From the NCBI GenBank assembly GCA_027592025.1, contig JAQCIQ010000012.1, positions 1 through 54,430 on the forward strand: a DNA stretch of 54,430 bases. The letters run 5' to 3'. The position numbers and the translations under genes were made by a program. Below the pieces are notes generated by a model. That model searched no databases and was not told where the DNA came from. It worked only from the letters and a program-made list of their open reading frames with translations. Below are positions 16,301 through 24,917 of the stretch, in pieces. Numbering within the stretch: position 1 is the first letter of the stretch; the number at the start of each line of letters is the position of its first letter. The stretch is from Bacteroidota bacterium (lineage in GTDB: Bacteria; Bacteroidota; Bacteroidia; Flavobacteriales; Flavobacteriaceae).

Positions 16301-16766
16301 GAAGGCTGTTGCCATGGCCATACAATCTTTGGACTCCAAGTCCATCGCGGAGATTGAACTAAAGGGCAGCTTAGACATAGTTGTTAATGAAAAAAACATT
16401 ACTTTAGACCGCTCTGATGTAGAAATAAACTCTCAAGACATTGAAGGTTGGTTGGTTGCGTCAGATGGAGAAAATACTGTGGCACTTGATCTCCATGTGA
16501 GTGATGAGTTGAGAAATGAAGGTGTAGCAAGGGAATTGGTTAACCGTATTCAGAATTTACGAAAGGATTCGGGATATGAGGTAACAGATAGAATTTCAAT
16601 TAACTTGGCTGACCATCCTGCCGTAAAATTGGCAATTGATGGGTTCGGACAATACATCAAAGAAGAAACTCTTGCGGACCTTATTGAAGTTGTCCCATCG
16701 CTTGAGCAAGGAATAGAATTGTCATTTGACAACATATGGAGTAAACTATATATTTTTAAAAATTAG
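13371..16766 (+). CDS. ileS: Isoleucyl-tRNA synthetase, eukaryotic-like type
   Basis: IleRS charges tRNA-Ile and edits mis-activated valine. At 1131 aa it is longer than typical bacterial IleRS1 (about 930-940). The class I signature reads PPSANGMPGVHHVLAR (around residue 50) and the second is KMSKRLGNAVDP (about 680), which is the pattern of the eukaryotic-like type (IleRS2) standard in Bacteroidota. Editing domain motifs (AWTTTPWTLPSNTAL; DGTGIVHTAP) are present. The C-terminal zinc-finger cysteines of IleRS1 are absent; instead there is a long C-terminal extension ending VVPSLEQGIELSFDNIW. IleRS2 enzymes are generally little affected by mupirocin. The dksA-like gene follows by 4 bp. Confidence 0.97.
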   Translation: MAKKFKEYQGLELSGVANEILAYWQMHSVFQKSIDSRPEENPFVFYEGPPSANGMPGVHHVLARSIKDIFPRYKTMKGFRVQRKAGWDTHGLPIELGVEKELGITKEDIGKTISVEDYNSACRSAVMRYTDVWNDLTEKMGYWVNMDDPYVTYQPKYMESVWWLLKQIYDKKLLYKGYTIQPYSPKAGTGLSSHELNQPGTYQDVTDTTVTAQFKAVENTLPEVLKSKIPLYFLAWTTTPWTLPSNTALTVGSRIDYVVVNTFNQYTFEPIRVVLAKALVNKQFTGVYELAETLEGFNADSKKIPFVIENTFKGSDLVGIRYEQLLPYVLPFNEPQNAFRVISGDFVTTEDGTGIVHTAPTFGADDALVAKQAVPEVPPLLVKDDQDKLVPLVDLQGRFRSEVTDFAGQYVKNDYYPEGEAPEKSVDVEIAIKLKIENKAFKVEKYKHSYPNCWRTDKPILYYPLDSWFIKATAVKSRMAELNTTINWKPKSTGEGRFGNWLANANDWNLSRSRYWGIPLPIWRTEDGSEEKCFGSVEELIHEIEQSIQSGHMDKNPFESFVLGDQSEENYSKIDLHKNIVDQIILTSSSGLPMKREADLIDVWFDSGAMPYAQWHYPFENKDKIDDSKAFPADFIAEGVDQTRGWFYTLHAISTLVFDQIAYKNVVSNGLVLDKNGQKMSKRLGNAVDPFETIETFGPDATRWYMISNANPWDNLKFDLDGITEVRRKFFGTLYNTYSFYALYANVDGFTYAEPEVELAQRPELDRWILSALQTLIADVDRFYSDYEPTKAARAISDFTQDSLSNWYVRLSRRRFWKGEYQEDKISAYQTLHTCLVTIAQLSAPIAPFYMDHLYRDLVSVTDGNAFESVHLSDFPSANLGMIDPVLDRKMGLAKSVASLALSLRAKEKIKVRQPLQKIMVPVLNDQHRAELLAVSDLIRSEVNVKEIEFISESSDILVKQIKPNFKTLGPRFGQDMKAVAMAIQSLDSKSIAEIELKGSLDIVVNEKNITLDRSDVEINSQDIEGWLVASDGENTVALDLHVSDELRNEGVARELVNRIQNLRKDSGYEVTDRISINLADHPAVKLAIDGFGQYIKEETLADLIEVVPSLEQGIELSFDNIWSKLYIFKN

Positions 16767-16770
16767 AAAT

Positions 16771-17151
16771 ATGATACAAGAAAATACTGTTAGATATTCA
16801 GATGCTGATTTGTCAGAATTCAAGCAATTGATCCAAGATAAAATCGAAAAAGCGCAGCGCGATTTAGAATTGATCAAAAGTGCTTATATGAATGATTTGG
16901 ATAACGGAACCGACGATACTTCTCCGACGTTTAAAGCCTTTGAAGAAGGAAGTGTTGTGATGAGTAAAGAAGCCAATTCGCAATTGGCCATTCGACAAGA
17001 AAAATTCATCCGCGATTTGAAAAACGCCTTGATTCGGATCGAGAACAAAACCTATGGCGTTTGTCGTGTAACTGGCAAGTTGATCAATAAGGAACGTCTC
17101 AAGTTAGTGCCCCACGCTACATTAAGTATCGAGGCAAAAAACATGCAGTAG
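16771..17151 (+). CDS. TraR/DksA family transcription factor
   Basis: A 126-aa DksA/TraR-type protein, expected to bind the RNA polymerase secondary channel and tune rRNA and stress transcription. The start is ATG at 16771; a longer frame from 16726 would overlap ileS. Residues 5-75 form the expected coiled coil, with DNGTDDTSPTFKAFEEG near the tip. The zinc finger is degenerate: only YGVCRVTGKLI (Cys about 98) is left, and the other three cysteine positions are replaced (VPHATLSIEAKNMQ). This is the usual form in Bacteroidota. It lies 4 bp after ileS and ends directly against the convergent folate gene, with 0 bp between stops. Confidence 0.93.
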   Translation: MIQENTVRYSDADLSEFKQLIQDKIEKAQRDLELIKSAYMNDLDNGTDDTSPTFKAFEEGSVVMSKEANSQLAIRQEKFIRDLKNALIRIENKTYGVCRVTGKLINKERLKLVPHATLSIEAKNMQ

Positions 17152-17724
17152 TTAGGCTTTTCTAAAATCGAAAACCTCATAGGGATTGACCACAAAATGA
17201 AGTGGCACATCTGACGGGACCGAATCTGTTATCAATCTTTCTGGATCAAAAAAACTTAGTCCAACAGTAATCACATCGTTGCGGCATTGATCTAAAAACC
17301 TGTCATAGTATCCTTTGCCATAACCTACCCTTTGTCCTTTTTGGTCAAAAGCTAGCAGCGGGACAAACACGACATCTATCGCTTTGACTTCTAATAATAC
17401 ACCTCCTTCTGGCTCGGTAATGCCCATACTGTTGACAGAAAATCGGGTGTCGGTAGTCAATTCGTAATGCACGAGACTGTTGTTGGCAGGAATGGTTTTG
17501 GGAATTGCTATGCGTTTGTCTTTTCCCATTAAAACTGCCAACAAGGGTTTGGTATCAACCTCATTCATTTTAGAAATGCTCAAAAAAATATGGTAAAGAT
17601 CGAGATGCCAAATCGGTAAATTCAAACATTGATTGGCAATAGACAAACTCATTGAATCAATCTGCTCTGAGCTCAAAGCCTTGCGACGTTGTTTGTAGTC
17701 TATTCTAAGTTGTTCCTTTTTCAT
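17152..17724 (-). CDS. 5-formyltetrahydrofolate cyclo-ligase
   Basis: The enzyme converts 5-formyl-THF to 5,10-methenyl-THF using ATP. The start is ATG at 17724 ([19 protein letters not shown]), giving 190 aa, the usual length; a longer frame from 17790 lies inside the upstream gene and is not family-like. The signature GQRVGYGKGYYDRFL (residues about 131-145) is intact, as is the N-terminal KxxxR region that contacts phosphate. The first 20 bp overlap the 3' end of the aspartoacylase-family gene, so translation may be coupled. The 3' end touches the convergent dksA-like gene. The family is called fau/ygfA in E. coli or MTHFS. Confidence 0.93.
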   Translation of the reverse strand: MKKEQLRIDYKQRRKALSSEQIDSMSLSIANQCLNLPIWHLDLYHIFLSISKMNEVDTKPLLAVLMGKDKRIAIPKTIPANNSLVHYELTTDTRFSVNSMGITEPEGGVLLEVKAIDVVFVPLLAFDQKGQRVGYGKGYYDRFLDQCRNDVITVGLSFFDPERLITDSVPSDVPLHFVVNPYEVFDFRKA

Positions 17725-18691
17725 GACTGTATTGAGTCGAAATGTGAAACAATGCGTCACCGTTATAGACCAGAGGCGCCTCATTAACATTAAATATGTA
17801 GCCCGAATTAGGGGATTTTATTTTTCGATTGAATTTGCCAAAAGGGTCTGTAATTTGACCAATGATATCTCCTTCGGTTACGAAGTGACCAACTTTGACT
17901 AGAGATTGAAACATGCCTGAATGTTTAGCTCTAATCCAATGACTTTTTTCTAGAATGATAGAATCCTCTTTGAGTGGAGGAGGAGTTAGTTTTATTGGGA
18001 GCATTTTGAGATGGGCAAGAATTCTTTTGGCTCCAGTGACGCCATATTCAATGATCTCCGGATCTAAATGGTTCGATTTGCCTCCTTCGAATAAAAGCAT
18101 TGGAATGCCTTGTTTTTGACAAGACGACCTGAAAGACTTTGCCAGTAGCTTCGAGTGCACCACAAAGGGTGCGCCGAAGAGTTTGGCTAAGGGTTTTAAT
18201 TCGACCCGATTGGGATTTATTCTTATTTGAGCGGCATTGAATCTGTCGGCGCCACCAGTATGGAAATCGATGACATAGTCAACCAAGGGCAGGAAGCCAT
18301 TAACCAGTTCGAAGGCCACCCGACTGGCCAAAGAACCTTTAGTACTGCCAGGAAAAGCGCGGTTCAGATCTCGTCCATCTGGAAAATTTCTCTCCTTGTT
18401 GAGGAACCCAAATATATTGATGACTGGGATGCAAATCACTGTTCCAATGAGAGGTTGATTGACTTTACTGGCAATGAGTTCACGGATGATGGCTACTCCA
18501 CTCACCTCGTCACCGTGGATGCCCGCTGTAAAGAGCACAGTAGGCCCAGGCTTTTTTGATCGATTGACTAAAATAGGTACGCTAACAGATGTTCTAGAAT
18601 GCAACTTTGCTAAGCTGAAATTGAGTTCAACTTTTTCACCAGGCATAATTTCGGTGCCCAGAATAACAAAGCGTCTTGACTTTGGGCTCAT
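17705..18691 (-). CDS. Succinylglutamate desuccinylase/aspartoacylase family protein
   Basis: A 328-aa zinc carboxypeptidase-type hydrolase. Visible zinc and catalytic signatures are [10 protein letters not shown] (about residue 58, His and Glu ligands) and VIDFHTGG (about 142, the third ligand His), with a C-terminal beta domain ([22 protein letters not shown]) as in the AstE/AspA group. It overlaps the rimK stop by ATGA, so the two genes are translationally coupled. The pairing with a glutamate ligase suggests it may hydrolyse amide- or peptide-linked acidic amino acids, perhaps reversing RimK modification. This is an inference from context. True succinylglutamate desuccinylase activity is unlikely, because no arginine succinyltransferase pathway genes are nearby. 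Confidence 0.88.
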   Translation of the reverse strand: MSPKSRRFVILGTEIMPGEKVELNFSLAKLHSRTSVSVPILVNRSKKPGPTVLFTAGIHGDEVSGVAIIRELIASKVNQPLIGTVICIPVINIFGFLNKERNFPDGRDLNRAFPGSTKGSLASRVAFELVNGFLPLVDYVIDFHTGGADRFNAAQIRINPNRVELKPLAKLFGAPFVVHSKLLAKSFRSSCQKQGIPMLLFEGGKSNHLDPEIIEYGVTGAKRILAHLKMLPIKLTPPPLKEDSIILEKSHWIRAKHSGMFQSLVKVGHFVTEGDIIGQITDPFGKFNRKIKSPNSGYIFNVNEAPLVYNGDALFHISTQYSHEKGTT

Positions 18692-19563
18692 CTCAAATTG
18701 CGTTCAATAAATGTTATAATACTTTTAGAAATGTTCTTTTCTGAAGCGGCCTCAATACCCTCTAGCCCAGGAGAGGAGTTGATTTCCATCAATAGCGGCC
18801 CCCGATTGGATCTTAAAATATCTACACCACAAACAGGAAGTTTGAGTGCTTGAGCTGCTTTTACAGCCAATGAGATTTCTTCTGGAGAAAGTTTGACGTA
18901 GTTGGCTGTACCGCCTCGGTGCAAATTGGATCTGAATTCCCCCGGTTTTCCCTGACGAATCATGGCCCCAACGACTTGTCCATCTACAATAAAGGCTCTG
19001 AGGTCGGCTCCATTTGCCTCAGCAATAAATTCCTGAACAATGACTCTCGCTTCAAGGCCATTGAACGCCTCAAGAACAGAAGTAGCAGCATTGACAGTTT
19101 CGGCCAGTACAACACCTAAACCTTGTGTGCCTTCCAACAATTTGATGATAACTGGTGTGCCACCAACTCTCTGAATCACCTCTTCCACATCACGGGAATA
19201 GTTTGTGAAAACGGTTTTTGGCATTCCAACGCCAGCTTTTGTCAACAATTGCAATGATCGCAATTTATCCCTCGATTTGATAATGGCTTCCGATCGAACG
19301 GTTGTAAAAACGCCCATCATTTCAAATTGACGCACAACGGCACAGCCGTAGAAAGTAAGACTGTTACCGATTCTGGGGATAACAGCGTCTACATCCGTTA
19401 GATACCTGTCCCTGTAATAGATTGCAGGATGTTCTTGCTCGATGATCAAATCGCATTTTAATGGATCAATTACTTCGGCGGAGTGTCCCCTTTTTTCTGC
19501 CTCTTCTACCAATCTTCGAGTAGAATAGAGCCGCTCATTTTGGGACAAAATGACTAAATTCAT
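18688..19563 (-). CDS. rimK: RimK-type alpha-L-glutamate ligase
   Basis: An ATP-grasp ligase that adds glutamate residues to a protein C-terminus; in E. coli the substrate is ribosomal protein bS6. The start is taken at ATG 19563 ([15 protein letters not shown]), giving 291 aa like E. coli RimK; an in-frame ATG at 19584 would add seven residues. Motifs seen are [59 protein letters not shown], and the magnesium-binding [13 protein letters not shown]. All ATP-grasp residues look intact. It is followed by the aspartoacylase-family gene (4-bp overlap) and then folate cyclo-ligase in one operon. Confidence 0.94.
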   Translation of the reverse strand: MNLVILSQNERLYSTRRLVEEAEKRGHSAEVIDPLKCDLIIEQEHPAIYYRDRYLTDVDAVIPRIGNSLTFYGCAVVRQFEMMGVFTTVRSEAIIKSRDKLRSLQLLTKAGVGMPKTVFTNYSRDVEEVIQRVGGTPVIIKLLEGTQGLGVVLAETVNAATSVLEAFNGLEARVIVQEFIAEANGADLRAFIVDGQVVGAMIRQGKPGEFRSNLHRGGTANYVKLSPEEISLAVKAAQALKLPVCGVDILRSNRGPLLMEINSSPGLEGIEAASEKNISKSIITFIERNLR

Positions 19564-19666
19564 TAGTTCTTTATTAGGAGCCAAATATAGTTAAATTTGA
19601 ACACCAAAGCTCTTTGGCGGATGGGGGTTAATTTTTTAAGCAATCTCAGGATTCCCTCAAAACGGC

Positions 19667-19674
19667 TATCTTTG
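19667..19674 (+). promoter_or_regulatory. Bacteroidota -7 box for uvrC
   Basis: TATCTTTG matches TAnnTTTG and ends 4 bp before the uvrC ATG, implying a leaderless or very short 5' end. No convincing -33 TTTG is seen at the usual spacing. Confidence 0.35.
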
Positions 19675-19678
19675 AACA

Positions 19679-21487
19679 ATGACCTTTAGTGCTTTAGAAA
19701 TACAGCTTCAAACACTACCCGAATCCCCTGGGGTGTATCAGTATTTTGATGCTAACGACCAGTTGATTTATGTTGGGAAGGCAAAAAACTTAAAGAAAAG
19801 AGTACGATCCTATTTTACCAAGCAGCAGCAAAGTGGCAAAACACGAGCGTTAGTGCGAAAAATAGTCCGAGTGACGCATATTGTTGTCACTTCCGAGAAG
19901 GATGCTTTGCTCCTCGAGAACAACCTCATCAAAGAAAACAGACCTCGCTATAATGTGCTTCTCAAGGATGACAAAACCTATCCTTGGATTTGTATTAAAA
20001 AGGAACGTTTCCCAAGAGTGTTTTCGACCAGAAGAATGATCAACGATGGGTCGAAGTATTTTGGACCTTACACTAGTGGCAAAACTGTGCAAACTCTACT
20101 GGGATTGATCAAAGATTTGTTCGGATTGAGGAATTGTAATTTCGATTTGTCGGAATCGAAAATAGCCGCTAAGAAATACAAGGTTTGTCTGGAGTATCAC
20201 CTCGGCAATTGCAAAGGGGCTTGTGAGAATTTGGAATCTGAGGAGTCGTATCAATTGAAAATCAATGCCATTGCAGATATTTTGAAAGGAAATTTTGGAT
20301 CGGCAATTCAAAACTTCAGAGCCGAAATGACACGCCTTGCTCAGGAAATGAAGTATGAGGAAGCGCAACGCATCAAAGAAAAAATTGACACCCTCGAAAA
20401 CTACCAGAGCAAATCGACTATTGTAAACCCTAAGATTACAAACGTTGATGTGTTTAGCATTGTCAGCGACTCTACCCATGCCTATGTCAATTTTCTTCAG
20501 GTTTCTTTTGGGGCAATCATCAGGTCACATACCTTAGAAATCAAAAAGAAATTGGATGAAGACGACGAGACTTTGCTCGCTTTGGCAATCGTGGAATTGC
20601 GAAACCGATTTGAATTGGAGTCCAATGAGCTCTATCTACCATTTCCATTAGATCTAGGAGAAGAATTGAAAATCACCGTTCCACAGGTTGGTGATAAAAA
20701 GCATTTGGTAGATCTGTCGCGGCGCAATGCCACCTACTATAGAATGGAGCGTTTCAAACAGATTAAGATGGTTGAACCCGATCGCCATGCCGACCGCATT
20801 ATGGCTCAAATGAAATCAGACCTTCGCCTGACTGTTGAACCCCGTCATATTGAGTGTTTTGACAATTCAAACATTCAAGGGACCAACCCTGTTGCTGCTT
20901 GTGTTGTTTTTAAAAACGGTAAGCCCAGTAAATCGGATTACAGACATTTCAATATCAAAACAGTAGAAGGTCCCGATGATTTTGCGTCCATGGAAGAGGT
21001 GGTTTATCGGAGATACAAGCGATTGATGGACGAAAAGCAAGATCTTCCACAACTTATTGTGGTTGATGGCGGGAAAGGCCAATTGAGCGCGGGATTAAAG
21101 AGTTTGGACCGATTAGGATTGCGGGGCAAGGTGGCCATCATTGGGATTGCCAAAAGGCTCGAAGAAATATATTTTCCAAAAGATCCTATTCCATTGTACA
21201 TGGATAAGAAAAGCGAGTCTCTAAAGATTATTCAACAACTGAGAAATGAGGCACACAGATTTGGAATAACTCATCACAGAGGGCGACGCATTAACGAATC
21301 ACTTCAAACAACTTTATGGGACGTACCGGGCATTGGCTCCAAGACCGCTGAGATTTTGCTCAAACATTTTAAATCTGTCAAACGTGTTTCTTTCGCTAAA
21401 ATTGACGAACTTGAGCCAGTAATTGGACCAACAAAAGCGGAGAAAATTTATCACCATTTCAACCCCATAACTGATGAGAATATTTAG
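19679..21487 (+). CDS. uvrC: UvrABC excinuclease subunit C
   Basis: UvrC makes both incisions around DNA lesions marked by UvrAB. The 602-aa protein has an N-terminal GIY-YIG nuclease domain (PESPGVYQYFDANDQLIYVGKAKNL as the core, residues about 14-38), a cysteine-containing linker (KVCLEYHLGNCKGACE), a UVR motif (about 210-240, EEAQRIKEKI), the RNase H-like C-terminal nuclease (IECFDNSNIQGTNPVA, VVDGGKGQL), and a helix-hairpin-helix end (VPGIGSKTAEILLKHF). Length and motifs are normal. Its last 14 bp overlap the patatin gene, so the two are probably one transcript. Confidence 0.98.
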   Translation: MTFSALEIQLQTLPESPGVYQYFDANDQLIYVGKAKNLKKRVRSYFTKQQQSGKTRALVRKIVRVTHIVVTSEKDALLLENNLIKENRPRYNVLLKDDKTYPWICIKKERFPRVFSTRRMINDGSKYFGPYTSGKTVQTLLGLIKDLFGLRNCNFDLSESKIAAKKYKVCLEYHLGNCKGACENLESEESYQLKINAIADILKGNFGSAIQNFRAEMTRLAQEMKYEEAQRIKEKIDTLENYQSKSTIVNPKITNVDVFSIVSDSTHAYVNFLQVSFGAIIRSHTLEIKKKLDEDDETLLALAIVELRNRFELESNELYLPFPLDLGEELKITVPQVGDKKHLVDLSRRNATYYRMERFKQIKMVEPDRHADRIMAQMKSDLRLTVEPRHIECFDNSNIQGTNPVAACVVFKNGKPSKSDYRHFNIKTVEGPDDFASMEEVVYRRYKRLMDEKQDLPQLIVVDGGKGQLSAGLKSLDRLGLRGKVAIIGIAKRLEEIYFPKDPIPLYMDKKSESLKIIQQLRNEAHRFGITHHRGRRINESLQTTLWDVPGIGSKTAEILLKHFKSVKRVSFAKIDELEPVIGPTKAEKIYHHFNPITDENI

Positions 21488-23675
21488 GCTAGTCCTGTTC
21501 TTTTTTATCGCTTGTCAGCTCTACTCGCAAGAACCTCCTAAGTTGGGATTGGTTTTGAGTGGTGGTGGCGCAAAAGGGTTGGCACATGTTGGTGTTCTCA
21601 AAGTTATCGACAGTCTTGGAATACAAGTAGATTACATAGCTGGGACCAGTATGGGGGCAGTAGTTGGAGGACTATACGCTTCGGGCTATTCTGCAAGACA
21701 ATTGGAGGCCTACTTGAAACAGACCGATTTCGATACCTTAATTAACGATCGATTGCCAAGATCTTCAAAAACATTCTACGAAAGGGGAATTGATGAAAGA
21801 TATGCGGTTACCTTACCGTTTGACAATTTTAAACTCCACTTGCCAGAGGCTGTTTCTAGGGGTCAAAATGTGTTCAATTTATTGACAAAAATGACACTTC
21901 ATGTCAGTCATATCAGATCCTTTGACCAGCTGCCAATTCCTTTTTTGTGCGTCGCTACGGACATCGAAACGGGAGAGGGTGTTGTTTTTGATTCAGGAAA
22001 TTTGGCCCAAGCTATCAGTGCTAGCGCAGCATTCCCAACACTACTTCAACCGGTTAATATTAATGGCCGATTGTATATTGATGGCGGAGTGGTTGACAAT
22101 TATCCTATTGATGCACTTCGAGCCAAGGGGATTGAAGTAGTCATTGGGGCAGATGTGCAAAACGAATTGGCGGACAGAGAGAAATTGAATTCAGCTACGG
22201 CCATTATTGCTCAAATCAACAACTACCGAACCCAGTATCAAATGGAGGGGTTAATTTCTATAACCGACCTCTACATCAATCCCAAGGTACAAGACTACTC
22301 CGTCATTGATTTTTCAAATGCGGACTCCATTTTAGTTAAGGGTGAGGTTGCAGCTAAGAATTCAATCGTTGAGTTAGAAAAATTTGCTCTGCGATTTCCG
22401 CGCACTAAGTCCATGCAAAAAGTTGTGTCTCCAGATTCCGTTGATATAAAAAAAATTGTCATGGTTGGCAATCAGAAATATCCTCGCAGTTATATCCTCG
22501 GGAAGATGAAATTGAAAGCAGCTCAAAAAATTGCTCTGAACGATTTTGGAAAGGGAGTCAATAATTTGATGGCGACCAATAACTTTGAACGATTTTTTTA
22601 TGAATTCAGACCTCAAAAAGAAGGTTATGAGTTGTGGGTTTTTCCTGAAGAAAGCAAAAAAAACCTATTAGTTAGAATGGGACTTCACTACGACCAGTTG
22701 TTCAAAAGTGCAGCCTTAGTCAATATCACTCAAAAACAAGCCTTACTCAAAAACGACGTGCTGTCGCTCGACTTTATTTTGGGAGAAAACCTGCGGTATA
22801 ATTTTGAATACTATATTGACAAAGGATTTTATTGGAGTATTGGACTAGGCACTCGGTTCGACAGCTTTCAGTCTTCTGTAAATCCTAATGAATTTGCCCC
22901 TGGTTATGAAGTTTTGGATGGGGTAAGATCTATCTTGGTTGATGTGAATCAATTTACCAACACATTTTACCTTCAAACACTTTTTCCAAAGGATTTCAAA
23001 TTGACTATTGGGGCGCAACACAGACGGCTAAAAATTGCTTCTCAAACCATTTCTGAATTGGAAAATGACGCTCCTTTGGTGTTTATCAATAATGATTTGT
23101 TCAGTTTGAATGGGATGCTGAATTTTGACAATCTAGACAGCAAGTATTTCCCCACACAAGGGGTTCAGTTTGAAGGCAAAGCGGATTGGTTTGTGTCTGG
23201 TACCTCAGATGGATTTGAGCCGTTTTTAACGGCTCACGGGTATATTGGCAAAAGTTGGAAACTCGCCAACAAATTGTCTGCCACTATAAGCACCTCTGGT
23301 GGATTCTCTCTTGGCAAAAATCCAATTCAATTTCTCAATTTCGGCCTTGGAGGAAACGTTCGCAATCAGGTCAACAACTACCTCCCTTTTTATGGCTATA
23401 GGCCCTTGTCGTTAATCGGAGGGGATTTTGTGAAAGCTACTTTTGTGCTGGACTACAATTTCTATAACCGCCACCATTTCAAAGTTTTGGCCAACGGGGG
23501 TCATGTCGACGATCAGCTGTGGACATCAGGCAAATGGGCAACCATGCCTAGCCATACGGGTTTTGCTACAATTTATGCCTTAGATTCTTTTTTAGGGCCA
23601 GTGGAATTTACCTATAGCTATGAGCCTAAGCTGCATGAAAGCCTTTGGATGGTAAACTTTGGTTTTTGGTTTTAA
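21474..23675 (+). CDS. Patatin-like phospholipase with BamA-type outer-membrane barrel
   Basis: A 733-aa protein with signal peptide MRIFRLVLFFFIACQLYSQ. The patatin domain (residues about 27-230) shows the oxyanion loop SGGGAKGLAHVGVL, the nucleophile GTSMG (Ser at about 59) and the catalytic aspartate in YIDGGVVDNYPID, the Ser-Asp dyad of PlpD-type lipases. Residues about 320-400 resemble a POTRA domain, and the C-terminal 330 residues are beta-barrel-like, ending with the aromatic NFGFWF typical of Omp85-family proteins. It is expected to sit in the outer membrane with the lipase domain secreted or periplasmic (type Vd-like). The start overlaps uvrC by 14 bp. Confidence 0.93.
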   Translation: MRIFRLVLFFFIACQLYSQEPPKLGLVLSGGGAKGLAHVGVLKVIDSLGIQVDYIAGTSMGAVVGGLYASGYSARQLEAYLKQTDFDTLINDRLPRSSKTFYERGIDERYAVTLPFDNFKLHLPEAVSRGQNVFNLLTKMTLHVSHIRSFDQLPIPFLCVATDIETGEGVVFDSGNLAQAISASAAFPTLLQPVNINGRLYIDGGVVDNYPIDALRAKGIEVVIGADVQNELADREKLNSATAIIAQINNYRTQYQMEGLISITDLYINPKVQDYSVIDFSNADSILVKGEVAAKNSIVELEKFALRFPRTKSMQKVVSPDSVDIKKIVMVGNQKYPRSYILGKMKLKAAQKIALNDFGKGVNNLMATNNFERFFYEFRPQKEGYELWVFPEESKKNLLVRMGLHYDQLFKSAALVNITQKQALLKNDVLSLDFILGENLRYNFEYYIDKGFYWSIGLGTRFDSFQSSVNPNEFAPGYEVLDGVRSILVDVNQFTNTFYLQTLFPKDFKLTIGAQHRRLKIASQTISELENDAPLVFINNDLFSLNGMLNFDNLDSKYFPTQGVQFEGKADWFVSGTSDGFEPFLTAHGYIGKSWKLANKLSATISTSGGFSLGKNPIQFLNFGLGGNVRNQVNNYLPFYGYRPLSLIGGDFVKATFVLDYNFYNRHHFKVLANGGHVDDQLWTSGKWATMPSHTGFATIYALDSFLGPVEFTYSYEPKLHESLWMVNFGFWF

Positions 23676-23746
23676 ATATGCGCTCTTCCCTTTTTTTTTT
23701 CGATATTTGTTTGACCTCAAATTCACAAAAATTTTAAATTAAGAAC

Positions 23747-24916
23747 ATGCCATTTTATCACAAACTGGGTGAGGTGCCGCACAAACGGCATACTATTTTT
23801 AGGAATCCGAAAGGGGGCTATTACTATGAACAGCTTTTTGGCACCATAGGATTTGACGGAATGTCGTCTAATTCCTACCACGTTCACCGTCCAACTCAAG
23901 TGAAAAGCATTGGTGAGGGAGTGGATTGTCAACCCAAAATCGCCAAAAAAGTAAACATGCATTCCCTCCGTTTAAAAGGGTTTGAACTAGCCCCAAAAGC
24001 TGATTACTTAGAGAGCCGAACACCAATTTTAGTCAATAGCGATTGTCATATTATTTTGGCAGCGCCTCAACAGAAAACATCGGATTATTTCTATAAGAAT
24101 GCCGACGCCGACGAAATGATTTTCATCCATAAGGGATCTGGAAAATTGAGAACCCATATGGGTAATTTGGATTTTAAATATGGCGATTATCTCATCATTC
24201 CAAGAGGAATGATCTACAAGATAGATTTTGACACTCAAGACAACAGATTATTCATCGTAGAATCTTTTCATCCCATTTATACGCCAAAAAGATACCGCAA
24301 TTGGTTTGGACAGCTTTTGGAACATGCTCCGTTTTGTGAAAGAGATATTCGGCAGCCTAATTCCTTGGAGACTCATGACGAGGTCGGGGAATTCACGATT
24401 AAACTCAAAAAAGGAGGACTGATGTTTGACATGGTTTATGCCACCCATCCATTCGACGTGGTTGGCTATGATGGTTTTAACTATCCCTATGCCTTGTCCA
24501 TTCACGACTTTGAGCCCATCACTGGTCGGGTGCACCAGCCGCCACCAGTGCATCAAACATTTGAAACAAGCGCTTTCGTGGTTTGCAGTTTTGTGCCAAG
24601 ACTTTACGACTATCATCCCGAAGCGATTCCTGCACCTTACAATCACAGTAACATCGACAGCGATGAAGTCTTGTATTACGTCGATGGGGACTTCATGAGC
24701 AGAAACGACATTGGACCGGGACATATTTCCTTACATCCTGCGGGCATTCCCCATGGGCCTCATCCGGGAGCCATGGAAAGAAGTATTGGACAAACAAAGA
24801 CTGATGAATTGGCCGTTATGGTCGACACTTTCAAACCTTTGCAAGTAACCGAAGCCGCTTTGAAAATGTCGGACGGCACCTATTTTCAATCCTGGCTTGA
24901 ACCCAAATCTAAATAA
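23747..24916 (+). CDS. hmgA: Homogentisate 1,2-dioxygenase
   Basis: The enzyme cleaves the ring of homogentisate to maleylacetoacetate in tyrosine and phenylalanine catabolism, using Fe(II). The 389-aa protein has the cupin-like N-domain (ADEMIFIHKGSGKLRTHMG, GDYLIIPRGMIYKI) and the iron-site region DSDEVLYYVDGDF followed by LHPAGIPHGPHPGAMERSIG (about 327-346), which supplies the conserved Glu and His residues. It is somewhat shorter than human HGD (445 aa) but normal for Bacteroidota. hppD, which makes its substrate, begins 1 bp after its stop. Fumarylacetoacetase and maleylacetoacetate isomerase are not in the window. Confidence 0.96.
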   Translation: MPFYHKLGEVPHKRHTIFRNPKGGYYYEQLFGTIGFDGMSSNSYHVHRPTQVKSIGEGVDCQPKIAKKVNMHSLRLKGFELAPKADYLESRTPILVNSDCHIILAAPQQKTSDYFYKNADADEMIFIHKGSGKLRTHMGNLDFKYGDYLIIPRGMIYKIDFDTQDNRLFIVESFHPIYTPKRYRNWFGQLLEHAPFCERDIRQPNSLETHDEVGEFTIKLKKGGLMFDMVYATHPFDVVGYDGFNYPYALSIHDFEPITGRVHQPPPVHQTFETSAFVVCSFVPRLYDYHPEAIPAPYNHSNIDSDEVLYYVDGDFMSRNDIGPGHISLHPAGIPHGPHPGAMERSIGQTKTDELAVMVDTFKPLQVTEAALKMSDGTYFQSWLEPKSK

Positions 24917-24917
24917 T

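Noticed and set aside
24248-24724. 158-codon minus-strand ORF inside hmgA
   Set aside because: It is opposite a complete, well-conserved enzyme gene and has no recognisable domain.
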